Source: CAWAHD01 sp963781785 (lineage in GTDB: Bacteria; Planctomycetota; Planctomycetia; Isosphaerales; Isosphaeraceae). From it: a stretch of DNA of 64,000 nt. The position numbers and the translations under genes were made by a program. The notes under the pieces are model-generated. The model was not told where the DNA came from. It saw nothing but the letters and a program-made list of their open reading frames with translations, and did no database searches. Position 1 is the first letter of the stretch. Each line of letters begins with the position of its first letter. Shown here one piece after another: positions 28,735 to 39,457 of this stretch. The stretch is taken from assembly GCA_963781785.1 (NCBI GenBank), contig CAWAHD010000005.1, positions 1,488,001 through 1,552,000 of the forward strand, written 5' to 3'.

Positions 28735-30757
28735 ATGGCGAATGTCAACGCAATTGTCGACAAGATGAAGGACCTTGGTCTGCGCCACGGTGAAAAGCTC
28801 GGCGTCGCGGTCGCGTCGTCGGTGTTCGTCATCTGCCTGGTCGCGGCCGCCAAGCGAGAGACCATCGATACCTCGCCCGATAAGATCAAGGCAGTCACCA
28901 AGGCATCCGACAGCAACCTCACCCGCCCTGAGCCCAAAGAAACCATCCTCAAGCGCCTGGAAGAGAACGGAATCAAGGATAAGAGCTTCTCCAAGGTCAT
29001 CGACGAGCAGGTCAAGACGGCGCTCGTGCCCGACCAGTACAAGCCCGAGCGAGAGTGGGTTTCACCGGAGCCCGGAGCCGGGTTGATTCGCGATACGCCG
29101 ACCCTCATCGCCGTGACCGAGCTCTACGCCTACCCCGGCCGCGGCGGCTTCGTCGTCTACGAGCTTGATGAAAACGGAAACCGCATCCCCGACCCCGATA
29201 AAGACAAGCCCAAAGAACAGCCGCAAGGGAGAAAGAGGAAAAAGCGGAGAGCCGGCGGAGGAATGATGGGTGGAATGGGTGGCGGAATGATGGGTGGAAT
29301 GGGAGGAACGGTAAAGAAAAAAGGGCGGAGCAAGGCAGAGATCGAGCGCGAAGCGAAAGCGGAGGAGGAGCGGCAAGCGAATATTTTGAGGAAGAAGCTC
29401 GCCGGTGGAGTCGGGGCCGAAGAGGCCAAGAAAGACGACGCCGAGAAAGACGAAGACAGCAAGGAAATCCAGCGCGGCCATCGCTGGATCGTGCTGACGG
29501 GTGTGCTGGATCACGCCAAGCTGGTGGCGAACTACAAGGCAGCCCTCAAGAACCCAGCCGTGGCCCATCCCAACTACGCTCACCTGAACCTTCAGCGCAA
29601 GACGCTAGAGGCCGACGGCACCTGGTCGGAGTGGGCCAAGGTCTCCTCCAAGGAAAACCTGACGGTCCTCGACAATCTGGCGTACGTCGATGAGGAGGAG
29701 CTGACTCCCGACACCGTACGCTGTGAGGCACTCGTGGATCCGCTGCCGTTTCTGAAGCAGGGATTGTGGGAGAAAGTGCACATCGCGAGTCTGGTCCCCA
29801 AGGAGAAGAGGGAGATCAAGAAGGCCGAACCGGCCGGCGGCATGATGGGCAGCCGCGGCGGCATGGGTATGGGCGGCATGGATTATGGAGCCGCGATGAA
29901 GAACATGGGATCGTCAAGCGCCATGATGCAGCAAATGATGGGCGGCCGAGCCAGGGGTGGCCCGATGGGTGGCGCGACGGGCGGCCTGATGGGCGGGCCG
30001 ACGGAGGCAGCCGGGACTTACTGGAAGACCGAGGAGAAGAAAGTGATGATCCGGGCGTTTGACTTCACGGTCAAGCCCGATAAGACCTATCGATACCGCG
30101 TGCAGGTTGTGGTCTTCAACCCGAACAGAGGCCGGGACGACGTCAGCCCGGGCGTGGATACCAAGGCCGAGTATCTCCGCGGGCCTTTCAGCAAAGAGAC
30201 TGATGACGTGCAAATGCCGCCCGACGTGATGCCGTATGCGACGGCCACGAGTCCTCCGGGCCCGACCACCGACGTGCAGGTGACGTTCCAGGTCGTTCGC
30301 TTCCATCCCGCCGATGGGGCGACCGTTCCCCACAACTTCACCTACGGGCCCGGCGACATCGTCGGCGAGCCCCGTACCGCCGAGGTCCCCGTCTCCGACG
30401 GTACAGGCAAGAAGAGTCACACGATCGACTTCAACAGCCGTCAGATCGTTCTCGATATCAACGCCATCAAGAAGACGAATGGCGCACCAGTTGCTCCCCA
30501 CAGGCTTCGTCGGCGCCCCCATCGACCGGCCGGCTCTGACCCTGCTCATGCGCCCCGATGGATCCGTCGCCGTTCATAACGAAGCCGACGATACCGCCAA
30601 CGAGATTCGAAAAGACATCTGGAACAACTACAGACATGAGATCGAGCAATCGACCAAGAAGCGGAAAAAGAGCAGCGGCACCGGAATCATGGGAATGGGC
30701 GGCGGTAGCATGATGCAAAGCATGCCCGGCGGTGGGATGGGTGGCGGGATGCGCTAG
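28735..30757 (+). CDS. Single-pass membrane protein with Met/Gly repeats, pilus-like locus, one frameshift
   Basis: About 674 residues; ATG at 28735 with AGGAG 7 nt upstream. One N-terminal helix (LGVAVASSVFVICLVAAA) anchors a long periplasmic part. It contains a basic, Met/Gly segment (GGGMMGGMGGGMMGGMGG, residues about 177-194), beta-rich domains around IQRGHRWIVLTGVLDHAKL and MIRAFDFTVKPDKTYRYRVQVVVFNP (the latter repeated in related planctomycete proteins), and two more Met/Gly runs. One extra base near 30500 splits the end; the next frame continues FVGAPIDRPALTLLMRPDGSVAV and finishes with GGGMGGGMR. It is the last gene before a strong terminator. Probably a periplasmic alignment or scaffold protein for the secretin; this is inferred from context. 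Confidence 0.6.
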
Positions 30758-30811
30758 CACCATCCCGTCCGCTTCGTCTCCGATTCCAGCAAAACTCGCT
30801 CCGCTCCGATG

Positions 30812-30843
30812 ACCCCCACCCCAGCCGGTGGGGGTCTTCGTTT
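30812..30843 (+). terminator. Rho-independent terminator after the pilM operon
   Basis: CCCCCACC (30812-30819) pairs with GGTGGGGG (30826-30833) across a 6-nt loop and is followed by TCTTCGTTT. It lies 55 bp after the stop at 30757 and separates the three-gene operon from the secretin gene. Confidence 0.85.
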
Positions 30844-31372
30844 ACTGGTGCCGGCCAAATCGATCGAGAGACCGTCCGCTTCCCGGCATTCACGTCTTCC
30901 CCATCGGGCTTGTCACGCATGCTTGAGTGATCAACGGCGTGGATCAAGAGGGGTGGGATCGCCCCGGTTGAGCGAAGATATTTGAAGAATCGTGTTCTTC
31001 CGGGGTTTCCGCGTGTAACGATTGTTCTCGGAATTGCCGAAAAGAATCAGTGCGACGTGTGGGCAAAGTTTGACGGACGATCCGGCCGATCGGAAGACGG
31101 TCCGGATCGACGGACTCGCAGATTCGTCTTGACCGGAGAGTCCCATGAGAGTACACACCGTCACATCTTCTCCCCGTTCACGGTATGCCATCTCGCGACC
31201 ACATCTTGAATTCGCCAGGACTTCAAGTGATCTGGGTGAAGCGGCCATTCCGCCAAGGCGGAGTGGCGCGATCAACCGCAAGGGCTATTGGTCTCCCACT
31301 TGTGATGACAAGAAATGGGCCGTCGCCAGGGACGTCGGCGGTCGTCGTCGCGAGCGGCGAAAGGAGGTCGCG
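30844..31372. other. Intergenic region upstream of the secretin gene
   Basis: No gene supported; open frames are short and of poor composition. It should contain the promoter of the secretin gene, whose ribosome site AAAGGAGG is at 31360-31367. No riboswitch or repeat was recognised. Confidence 0.4.
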
Positions 31373-34300
31373 TTGGGAAGGCTTATAACGGTCAGTCTCA
31401 TCTTGATCCTGGGCGCATGGGGAGGAGCCGCGCATCGCGGCGGACCCCGATGACGCGGCCGCTGCGCCACCTCGGCGACCCGCCAGCCGCCGCCCGCGCC
31501 GCCGATCAAGTATCTGGAAGCGGGGGCGCGGCTCTGTTAACAGCGCCGCGAGACCGCACGCAACTGCGATCTGGCCTCCAAGTACTTGCAGGCCGCCGAT
31601 ACTTATCGCGATCAGCTCCAGCCGGACGAGCAGGCCACGCTCGACGCATATCTGAAAGAGCTGGCCAAGGCGAAGGCGGCCACGTGCGGCTGCCGCCCCG
31701 GCCGCCGAGGCCGCCCGGCGGCCCGGGCGCCGCAGGCTCGTCCGCAGTACTCGGCGACCCACGCCCTCGCCGAGCACTCCGTCTCCTCTGGCCGGACCGG
31801 CCGGCCCGGAACAGATCGCCGCCGACCATCGATACCAAGCAGCGGGGGCGCTGGCTGCTCCACGAAGCCCGCGAACAGCTTCACCTCGGCAACTACGACG
31901 TGGCCCAGCACAAGGTCGACGAGGCCGAGGCGCTCGACATCAAGTGGGGGCTGTTCGACGACACGCCCGCCAAGGTCACCGAGGAGATCAAGAAGGCACG
32001 GCCCAAGGTCGGTCGCCGGCACAGAGCGCCGCGGCTGAGCCAGCCGCACGATCGGCGGACCGCCAAGGCCAAGCTCAGGGAGGCGCGCGCGGCCCTGAAC
32101 AACCGCCAGTTCGAGCAGGCCGAGTCCATCGCGCTGGAAGTCAAGGCCTGGGGACTGTCATACGGGCTGTTCGAGGACAACCCGACAAGGTGGCGGCGGC
32201 GGCACGTGCATTGCGTCGACGCGACAAGATCCGCAATACGCCGCCCACGCGAGCAGTCGAGCCAGGGCGTCTACGACATCCTGGTCCAGGAGTCGCGCCA
32301 GCTCATCTCGGTCGGCAAGCTCGACGAGGCCGAGGCGAAGGCCAGGCAGGCCCAGCGGATGAACGTCGTTCCCCCGCTGACGGCCGATCGGGCCGAGTCG
32401 GTGCTGCACGAGATCGCGATGGCCAAGGCTGCGGGACCGGCCCGGCCGCGCCGGTTCCGGCAGCCGGCTGTGGCCGTCGCGGACGCACGGCCCGACGCGC
32501 GTCCCATGCTGGCCCGCCGGAAGCCGAGCGGCCGAGCGTGACCGCGGAGCGCGAGGCCAACGCACTGCTGGCCAAGGGCGACCAGGCCGCGGCGGCAGCG
32601 AAGTTCACCGAGGCGGAGCGTTTGAGCGCCGCCGAGCAGACCCAGACCGTTGGTGCCGGAATCGCGCTCGCCGCCAAACTGACCCGTCCGTCGTCCAGAG
32701 CGGAGCAACCGGCCCCGCCCCGCGCCGGAGCTGGCTGGCCCGACCGCAGACCCGGCGCCCACTCCGGTCGCCGCTCCCCGGTCCAGGAACAACCAGCCGC
32801 GGCACAACCGGAGCATGCCGCCAGAGCGGCGCAGCCCGCCGCAACCGTGCGGCCGAGCCACCGGCCGCGCAACCGGCCGCGCCGGCACCGAAGTGGTGCA
32901 ACCGGCCGCCGGCCCGCCGTGGATCAATCCAGATTCAGAGCCCGGCTCCAGCGGCCGGGGCCACGGCGACCAATCGTGGTGCTCAACTGCTTGCCGAAGC
33001 CAAAGACCTGTACAAGAGCGGCAATTACCAGGCCGCCGACAGCTCGCCAAGAGGCCAAGGCCGGCAAGTTCGGCGTCGAGGCCCAGGCCGACGAGCTGAT
33101 CGCCCAGATCGCGCTGGCCGAGCAAGGCGGAGCCCTGAGCCTGTATGAGGCGGCCCTGGCGGCCCTGCGGTACCGGCGACAACGGCCGGGCACGCGCCCT
33201 CCTGACCGAGGTCGCCGCGGCCGGCGATTCGCTCGACGAGAGCATGCGAGCCAAGGTCGAAAACCTGCTGCCAGAAGCTGTCCGACGACAAGGCCAGGCC
33301 CGGTGCAAGGTCGAGCACCGCAGCCTCCCAGGACGCCGAGGCCCTGGCCGCCCAGAAGCTCAACGCGGAGGTCGGAACCAAGATCGCCGAGGGCCGCCGG
33401 CTGCACGAAACCGATCCCGACAAGGCGATCGCGATCTACGAGAAGACCATCCAGGCCGTGCAGGCCGCCCGGGCTTTCGCCCGACCTCACCCGGCCGATG
33501 GTGCGGCGGCTCGAAGTCGCGATCGAGCTCGCCAAGAAAGACAAGGTCGAATTCGAAGCCAAGATGCAAGACAAGCAGCTCCGCGCCGAGATCGAGACTG
33601 AAACGGCTGCGCATCCTCGAGGCCGACAAGGCCAAGAAGGTCCGGCTGAAGGATGGCTCATGGACAAGGCCACGACGGCCTACGCCGAGGGCAACTACGT
33701 CGAGTGCGAGGCCTTTGCCAAGCGGGCCATGGAGGTCGATCCCAACGAGCTGGCCGCTTCGATGCTGGTCTTCAAGGCCAAGACCGAACGGCGGTTCAAG
33801 CAAGACCAGCAGAACAAGAGCCGACAAGGAAGAGGGCGTGATCGCGGCGTTCCAGGGAGTCGACATGGCGGCGATCGCCGACCCGGAAGTCCAGCTCCGG
33901 GACATCAAGTACGCCAAGAACTTCAAGGACCTGACTCGAGACGCGGCTGGCGATGAACGCCAAGCTCGAGCCCAGAAAAGATCCCAAGGTCATGGCGATC
34001 GAGGCCAAGCTCAAGGATCCGCATCTCGATCAACATGGACAAGCAGCCGTTGAGCGAGGCCGTCACGTTCCTGCAGAACTACACGGGCCTGAACATCGTG
34101 CTCGATCCCAAGGCCCTCGGCCGACGAAGGGCTGAGCTCGGCCTCTCCCGTGAGCCTGGTGCTCAACAACGTCCAGCTCAAGACCGCGCTCAAGCTGATG
34201 CTCCGGCCCCTCGGGCTGACCTACAAGCTCGAGGACGACGTGATCTTGATCACCAGCCCGCAGGCGACCCAGGCCCAGACGATCACCCAAGACCTACTAC

Positions 34301-36017
34301 GTCGGCGACCTGGTCATGCCGCCGGATCAAGATGCCCCAGAACCTGCTGCCGGACAAGCTGTTCAACCAGGAGCAGAACCCGCACGGACGATCCCGCAAT
34401 CGCCGGCTCTGGCCCAATCCAGGGAGGCTATCGGGCCGACGGACCCCGCGCTTCCCAGCGGCTTCAACGGCGTCGGGTCCGCCAAGGGCGAACGCCCCAA
34501 GGTCGACATGATGCCGATCATCCAGTTGATCACGACGTCGATCGCTCCGGGCACGTGGAGGGTGCAAGACGGCTACGGTCAGGACGTTTCGCCGGCCTAT
34601 GGCCTGGGCGGCGGCTTCGGCGGCGATGCCGGCGGCGGCATCGACTCAGCAGCGGCAGCCGGGTGCGATCGTGCCGTTCTTCCTCAGCATCAGCTTGATC
34701 ATCAAGCACACGGCGGAAGTTCACGAGCAGGTCGCCGACCTGCTCCGCCAGCTTCGCCGGCTCCAGGACCTGCAGGTGTCGGTCGAGGTCCGGTTCATCA
34801 CGGTCAACGACACCTTCTTCGAGTTCATCGGCGTCGATTTCGACTTCCAGATCCAGTCCGACTCCGTCGGCAAGCACTCGACCTTCGCGGTCCCGAACCC
34901 CGCTTCGATCGCTGTTCCCGCTTCCGCGGCGTCACCACCGGGCTGATCACACGAGCACCGCCACGAGCACCGTCTGGACTCGACCGGTGGTACGGGCGGC
35001 ACGACCGGCGGTACGACCGGCGGTACGACCGGCGGTACGACTGGCGGTACGAACCGGCGGTACAACCGGCGGAACGGCCGGCGGGACGGCCGGCGGAACG
35101 GCCGGCGGAACGGCCGGCGGAACGGCCGGCGGAACGGCCGGCGGGTCGAGCGGCGGCGGTGTCGTGTCATCAACCGGCCTACCTCGTCAATCCCGATCCG
35201 CGACCATACTCTCGGCAACAACACGCCGATCATCGTCGGCACCCAGGGTGGTGGTCTGGCCAACTTCTCGCCGAACCTGGACCTCCCGTACACCGGCCCG
35301 ACGTCCAACCTGGTTGCACCGACGCAGTTCCAGCCCGGCACGGGGGCCACGTTCGGCATCGCGTTCCTGAGCGACCTGGAGGTCTATCTCTTCCTGACGG
35401 CCGCTCAGGGCGACACGCGGTCGAACGTGCTCCAGGCCCCCAAGGTGACCACCTTCAACGGGGCGGCGGCGACCATCTTCAGCAACGTGGTCCAGTACTA
35501 CGTCGCAGGCGCTCACGCCGATCGTCGGCCCCGGTGCCGTGGCTTACACGCCGACAGATCGGCGCTGATCCCCAGCGGCGTGACCCTGACCGTCACCCCC
35601 GTCGTCTCGGCCGACCGCCGCTACGTGCGAATGACGCTGACCCCGTTCTTCAACGCTGAACAACGGCTTCAGACCTTCACGTTCCCCGGCGGTGCGGTCG
35701 GCGGCAGCGGTCTGGGCGGTGGAGCGGCGGTCATCTCGACCACGATTCAGCTTCCCAATACCACCACCACACGGTCACCACGACCGTCACCGTCCCCGAC
35801 GGCGGCACGGTCCTCCTGGGCGGCGTCAAGACGCTCAACGAGGACACGCACGGAGTACGGCGTGCCCGTCCTGTCCAAGATTCCGATGATCGATCGTCTG
35901 TTCCGCAACATCGGCATCGGCCGCACGACCAACAGCTTGATGCTGATGGTCACGCCGCGAATCATCATCCTCGAGGAGGAAGAAGAGAAGCTGGGCATTC
36001 CGTCGGTCGCCTTCTGA
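31373..36017 (+). CDS. TPR-containing outer-membrane secretin (PilQ/GspD-like), densely frameshifted
   Basis: The TTG at 31373 with AAAGGAGG 5 nt upstream starts a signal peptide (GRLITVSLILILGAWGGAA). About 1,530 residues are recovered by switching frames more than 20 times; most switches need removal of one base (for example near 33171, 33271, 33603, 33819, 33946, 34022, 34119, 34325, 34646). Order: helical TPR-like repeats (LLHEAREQLHLGNYDVAQHK; LREARAALNNRQFEQAES; LYKSGNYQAAD; AYAEGNYVECEAFAKRAM), an STN/N0 domain (DPISINMDKQPLSEAVTFL), ring-forming domains, a Gly/Thr linker, then the secretin core (TVTPVVSADRRYVRMTLTP; TVPDGGTVLLGG; GVPVLSKIPMIDRLFRN; LMLMVTPRIII). It forms the outer-membrane gate for the PilM-PilN machine upstream. 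Confidence 0.8.
34986..35157. repeat. Gly/Thr (GGTT/GGTA) low-complexity tandem repeat
   Basis: About 14 copies of a 12-bp unit, first GGTACGACCGGC-like (34986-35048) and then GGAACGGCCGGC-like (35060-35150), encode GGTT then GGTA repeats in the secretin. A single extra A near 35049 shifts the frame between the two blocks. Confidence 0.85.
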
Positions 36018-36068
36018 GCACACACGACCGGCCGCATCAGGCCAGGTCGAGATACGTTAACGCGAACC

Positions 36069-36105
36069 GGGCCGCCGGAGTGACCCCTCCGGCGGCCCTT
36101 CTTTT
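36069..36105 (+). terminator. Rho-independent terminator after the secretin gene
   Basis: GGGCCGCCGGA (36069-36079) and TCCGGCGGCCC (36088-36098) form a perfect 11-bp stem with an 8-nt loop, followed by TTCTTTT. It lies 52 bp after the secretin stop. Confidence 0.9.
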
Positions 36106-36252
36106 GCGCCGCCCGGTCGAGATCGGCGATCGAGCACCAGAGCGGGCCAGCCCGCCGCCCGTGCCATGCGGCTTGATACCTGCCCGGTTTTTCGGGATGC
36201 TAGAACCTGGCGACATCACGCGACTCTTCGATCAAAAACCACCGAGCAAGCC

Positions 36253-36975
36253 ATGTGTCTAGCTCCTGTACTGGCATTTCTGCTGTCGCTCTCCGGTCTC
36301 GCTGTGATCGACGACGACGAGAAAGCACCGGCCGCGGCGATCCAGCCTGATCCCTCGTGGAAGAGATGGGGCGCAGCCTCTGGTTTGACGCCAAGGAAAA
36401 GCGGCTGTACCTGCGGGCAAGGGTGGTGCTGCGCGAAGGATACCTCGAGCACCTGATGTGCTCCAAAGGAACGAAGGAACACGAAGCGATCCTGGCGACC
36501 GACGCCGTCTCCGACCAGATTCACGCGGGCTTGCTTCTGACGGGGGCCGAGCCCGGGCATCCGGTCCAGTTCGTGCCCAAGTTCGAGCCGCCGGCCGGCT
36601 CGGCCATCGCCATCGAGGCTCGTGGCGGCAGGATGGCAAGGTCAAGAAGGCCGACGCTGCGCCAGTGGGTCAAGGATGAGAAGAAGGCTGCGCTCTCGCG
36701 ACGACTGGGTCTTCGGCGGCAGCCAGCTCTACGACGACCCGGTCACCAAGAAGAGGCGCTACGCCGCCGACGACGGAGACCTGATCACGGTCGCAAACTT
36801 CGGCAGCGCGATCCTCGACCTGCCGATCGCGAGCTCGGCCAACGACGCCGACCGCGTGTTCTCCACCAACACCGACAAGATTCCTCCGCTCGGCACCGAA
36901 GTGCTTGTGTCGCTCGTACCGCGAGCCAAGAAGCCGGCCGGCAAACCACCCGCCGGTGCACCCAAGGGCCGCTGA
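36253..36975 (+). CDS. YdjY-domain secreted protein, frameshifted
   Basis: About 240 residues. The ATG at 36253 starts a signal peptide (MCLAPVLAFLLSLSGLAV). The YdjY domain follows: LWFDAKEKRLYLRARVVLREG, the hallmark KEHEAILATDA, and HAGLLLTGAEPGHPVQF. The frame changes near 36355 (one missing or two extra bases) and near 36615, 36661 and 36697; the end reads DDWVFGGSQLYDDPVTKKR and finishes in a Lys/Pro-rich tail. YdjY domains are common in planctomycete secreted proteins and are of unknown function. In some bacteria they accompany ferredoxin or redox genes, which are absent here. Confidence 0.75.
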
Positions 36976-37054
36976 GCAAGCACGGCAACATCCCTCTCCC
37001 TCGCGCTCAGGACGATCAGCAAGCCGTGTGATTGCACCCATTTGCAGCATCCAT

Positions 37055-37270
37055 TCAGTCCAGCCGCAGCGCACACCACAGCCCGCAGGGGTGATACTGG
37101 GCGTCGGCCGGAGGAGGCTTCATTTTCTTCCACTCGTCGGGGGTCCAGATCAAGAGCCGAGCTCGACAGCCGTTGATCCGCCAGTACGCCGCCTGCGACT
37201 CCGGCCCTGCCCCGCGGCCTGGCCCCACGCCCTGCTCGGCGGCTCCTCCCCGTTTCGATGAATGACTCAT
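37055..37270 (-). CDS. Small conserved-looking hypothetical protein
   Basis: 71 residues from an ATG at 37270 (37285 also possible). The C-terminal 40 residues (WRINGCRARLLIWTPDEWKK, PPADAQYHPCGLWCALRLD) have balanced, non-random composition with conserved-type Trp and Cys, unlike shadow frames nearby. Proteins with this tail are, as far as I recall, frequent in planctomycetes, with no assigned function. The gene sits alone between the YdjY gene and the ABC transporter. Confidence 0.6.
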   Translation of the reverse strand: MSHSSKRGGAAEQGVGPGRGAGPESQAAYWRINGCRARLLIWTPDEWKKMKPPPADAQYHPCGLWCALRLD

Positions 37271-37648
37271 GCGGTCGCACTCCACAAAACATCAACCCGG
37301 GCACGCCCGAACTCACTACCTCGCTTTCGGCTCCTGTAGGCAACCATTGACCAAAGTTTCCCCAACATCCATGATTGAGACCGAGAACATCGCTTGCCCC
37401 TCGCCTTTCCGAAATTGCCAAAAAAGACCGTGATTCACAGACTCGGATGCGCCCGTCTGGCTTTTTTAAGATCGACGCGAGATGATCCGGACTCCTTTTT
37501 TTCTGAAAAATCTCCATGGTAATGAGAGACTTAGGCTCGTGTTTGAGCCCACAGTAACGCCGGCCGCTCGGGGCTCTCCCGCCCCCGAATACTGGCATTA
37601 ATAAGCCATTACGGTCGGACAACCTGGTTGAGCAACGGACGAGGAAGC
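37271..37648. other. Intergenic region before the ABC transporter
   Basis: Moderately AT-rich with no gene seen. The stretch 37490-37620 (including TTTTTTTCTGAAAAA and ATTAATAAGCC) is a likely promoter area for the transporter genes. No clear operator was found. Confidence 0.4.
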
Positions 37649-38561
37649 ATGGATAACGGTGATTTGATCCTGACGAAGGGACTGACGAAGATCTACGGCA
37701 AGGTGCTTGCGCTGGAAGCGCTCAGCCTCGGGATTCGTCGGGGAGAAGTGTACGGATTGCTCGGTCCCAACGGATCGGGCAAGACGACGACGATCCGACT
37801 GCTGCTGGGACTGTTACGACCCACGGCGGGGAGTGCCCAGGTCGCGGGATTTGATTGCTGGCATCAAAGCCTGGACGTTCGCAGGCTGGTTTCGTACCTG
37901 CCGGGCGAGCTGCAGGATGTACGGATCGCTGACCGGGCTGGGGATCTTGCGGCTCTTGTCCGATCTCCGCGACGGAGTCGGGCTCGATCGGGCCGTGGCG
38001 ATTGCCGAGCAGGTGATGAAGCTCAACTTGAGGCGGAAAGTGCGGACGTATTCCACCGGCATGAAGCAGAAGCTCGCTCTGGCCCAGGTGTTCGCCGATC
38101 CGGTCGACACCTTGATCCTCGACGAGCCGACCTCCGCCCTGGACCCGTCGGCGCGCGGCATCGTGCTGGAATTCGTCCAGGAGGCGCGGTCGCAAGGGCA
38201 GACCGTGATCTTCTCCGGCCACGTTCTGGCGGAAGTCGAGCAGGTCTCGGATCGGGTGGCGATCATGCGGAAGGGCCGGCTGATGCATGTCGAGGATATG
38301 CATGCCCGACGCAAGTTGCGGATGCTGCTCGTGCGGTTCCAGGAGGGGCTGGAGCCGGAGATGCCGGCCGAGCTGGCGCTGTCGGTGCGCGAGCGGAACC
38401 AGGGCGCGCTTCTGGTCGAGCACCGCGGCGACCTGGCGCCTCTGTTGCGATGGCTCGCCGCGATGCCCGTCCAGGACCTCGCAATCGGCACCGAGGATTT
38501 CCGCAGCCTGTACGATCAATTCCACGGACCAAACGTTCCGGACCTCGAGGAGGCCGTATGA
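37649..38561 (+). CDS. ABC-2 type transporter ATP-binding protein, one frameshift
   Basis: About 303 residues, ATG at 37649 with GAGGAA just upstream. Walker A GPNGSGKTTT, signature STGMKQKLALAQVF, Walker B DTLILDEPTSALDP, and switch His in IFSGHVLAEVEQV. The C-terminal about 80 residues after the ATPase are typical of the DrrA/CcmA-like exporters. One extra A near 37913 (CTGCAGGATG context) splits it; removing it gives PGELRMYGSLTGLGIL. Its stop overlaps the permease ATG (ATGA at 38558-38561), so the two form one exporter. Substrate unknown. Confidence 0.9.
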
Positions 38562-39397
38562 GGCCGTTCCGGGCGCTCGTTGCGCAAACACATCGTCGAA
38601 GCCCGATGGACGCTGACCTTATCCGCGGCGGCGCTGTTCGGGCTCGGGTGGCTGTTCGTTTATGTGACCTCGCTCAACGAGACCGAGATCCTGCGGCTGC
38701 TCGAGTCCGGGCGAGGGCGGTGGGCGGATCCAGTGGATGCGGAACATGGGAGTGGGCGATGCGCCCTCGTCGGCATCGATCATGATGGCATTCTGGACCC
38801 ATCCCTTCATCATCCTGCTGTTCTCGATCTGGGCGATCAGCCGCGGCTCGGCGGCCGTCGCCGCCGAAGTCGAGCGCGGTACCATGGACGTGATCCTGTC
38901 CCGGCCCGATCTCACGCTCGGCCTTTCTGGCATCCGGAATCTTGATCGCGCTGGTCGGTCTGGCGGTCCTTTCGGCTGCCATCCTGGCCGGGGCTTCGAT
39001 CGCGGTCCGGTACAACGTGCTTCGCGAACCGCCCACCGTCTCCACCCTGCTCTGGCCCGCGCTCAATCTGGGAGCCCTGGGCCTGCCGATCTACGGATAC
39101 ACCCTCCTGGCTTCGTCCATCGACCACGTCCGCTGGCGCCCGACGACCATCGGCTCGGTACTGACCTTGGGAGGCTTCATCGCCTTCGTGATCTCGATGA
39201 TCCCCGTGTTCCAGGACAGAAGCTGGAAGCCCTGGCTCGAGCGCGTCTCGATCTTCAAGCTCTTCGACCCGGTTGAGCTCGTCACCGCCGGCCAGTCGTT
39301 TGATTACAACATCTCGGTGCTGGCGGGAATCGGCCTGGCGAGCATTGTCCTGGCATTCGTGGCGTTCGCTGTGCGCGATTTACCGACCAACGGGTAG
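38558..39397 (+). CDS. ABC-2 type transporter permease, frameshifted
   Basis: About 278 residues with three frame changes, each a net gain of one base (near 38578, 38705 and 38920). Joined, it has six likely helices: LTLSAAALFGLGWLFVYVT, PFIILLFSIWAISRG, ILIALVGLAVLSAAILAG, LGALGLPIYGYTLLASS, IGSVLTLGGFIAFVIS and LAGIGLASIVLAFVAFAV. The segment GSAAVAAEVERGTMDVILSRP is the conserved cytosolic loop of ABC-2 permeases (CcmB/NosY-like). It pairs with the overlapping ATPase gene. It probably exports a small molecule or assists envelope assembly. Confidence 0.85.
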
Positions 39398-39457
39398 CTG
39401 GCAAAATGGCGCCAAATGTTCACATGAATGGCGCCCCCGGGGAGCTCGATCGATCTG

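Noticed and set aside
31944..33956. A single 670-codon frame in the secretin region
   Set aside because: Only parts carry sense; stretches between are Arg/Pro-rich noise. It is a mosaic of secretin pieces and frame noise.
34986..35157. Possible CRISPR array
   Set aside because: Units are 12 bp, contiguous without spacers, and encode Gly/Thr in frame.
31373..36017. Programmed +1 frameshifting as an explanation for the broken secretin
   Set aside because: Breaks lack a shared slippery motif, differ in inserted base and spacing, and also occur in unrelated genes. Sequencing error is simpler.
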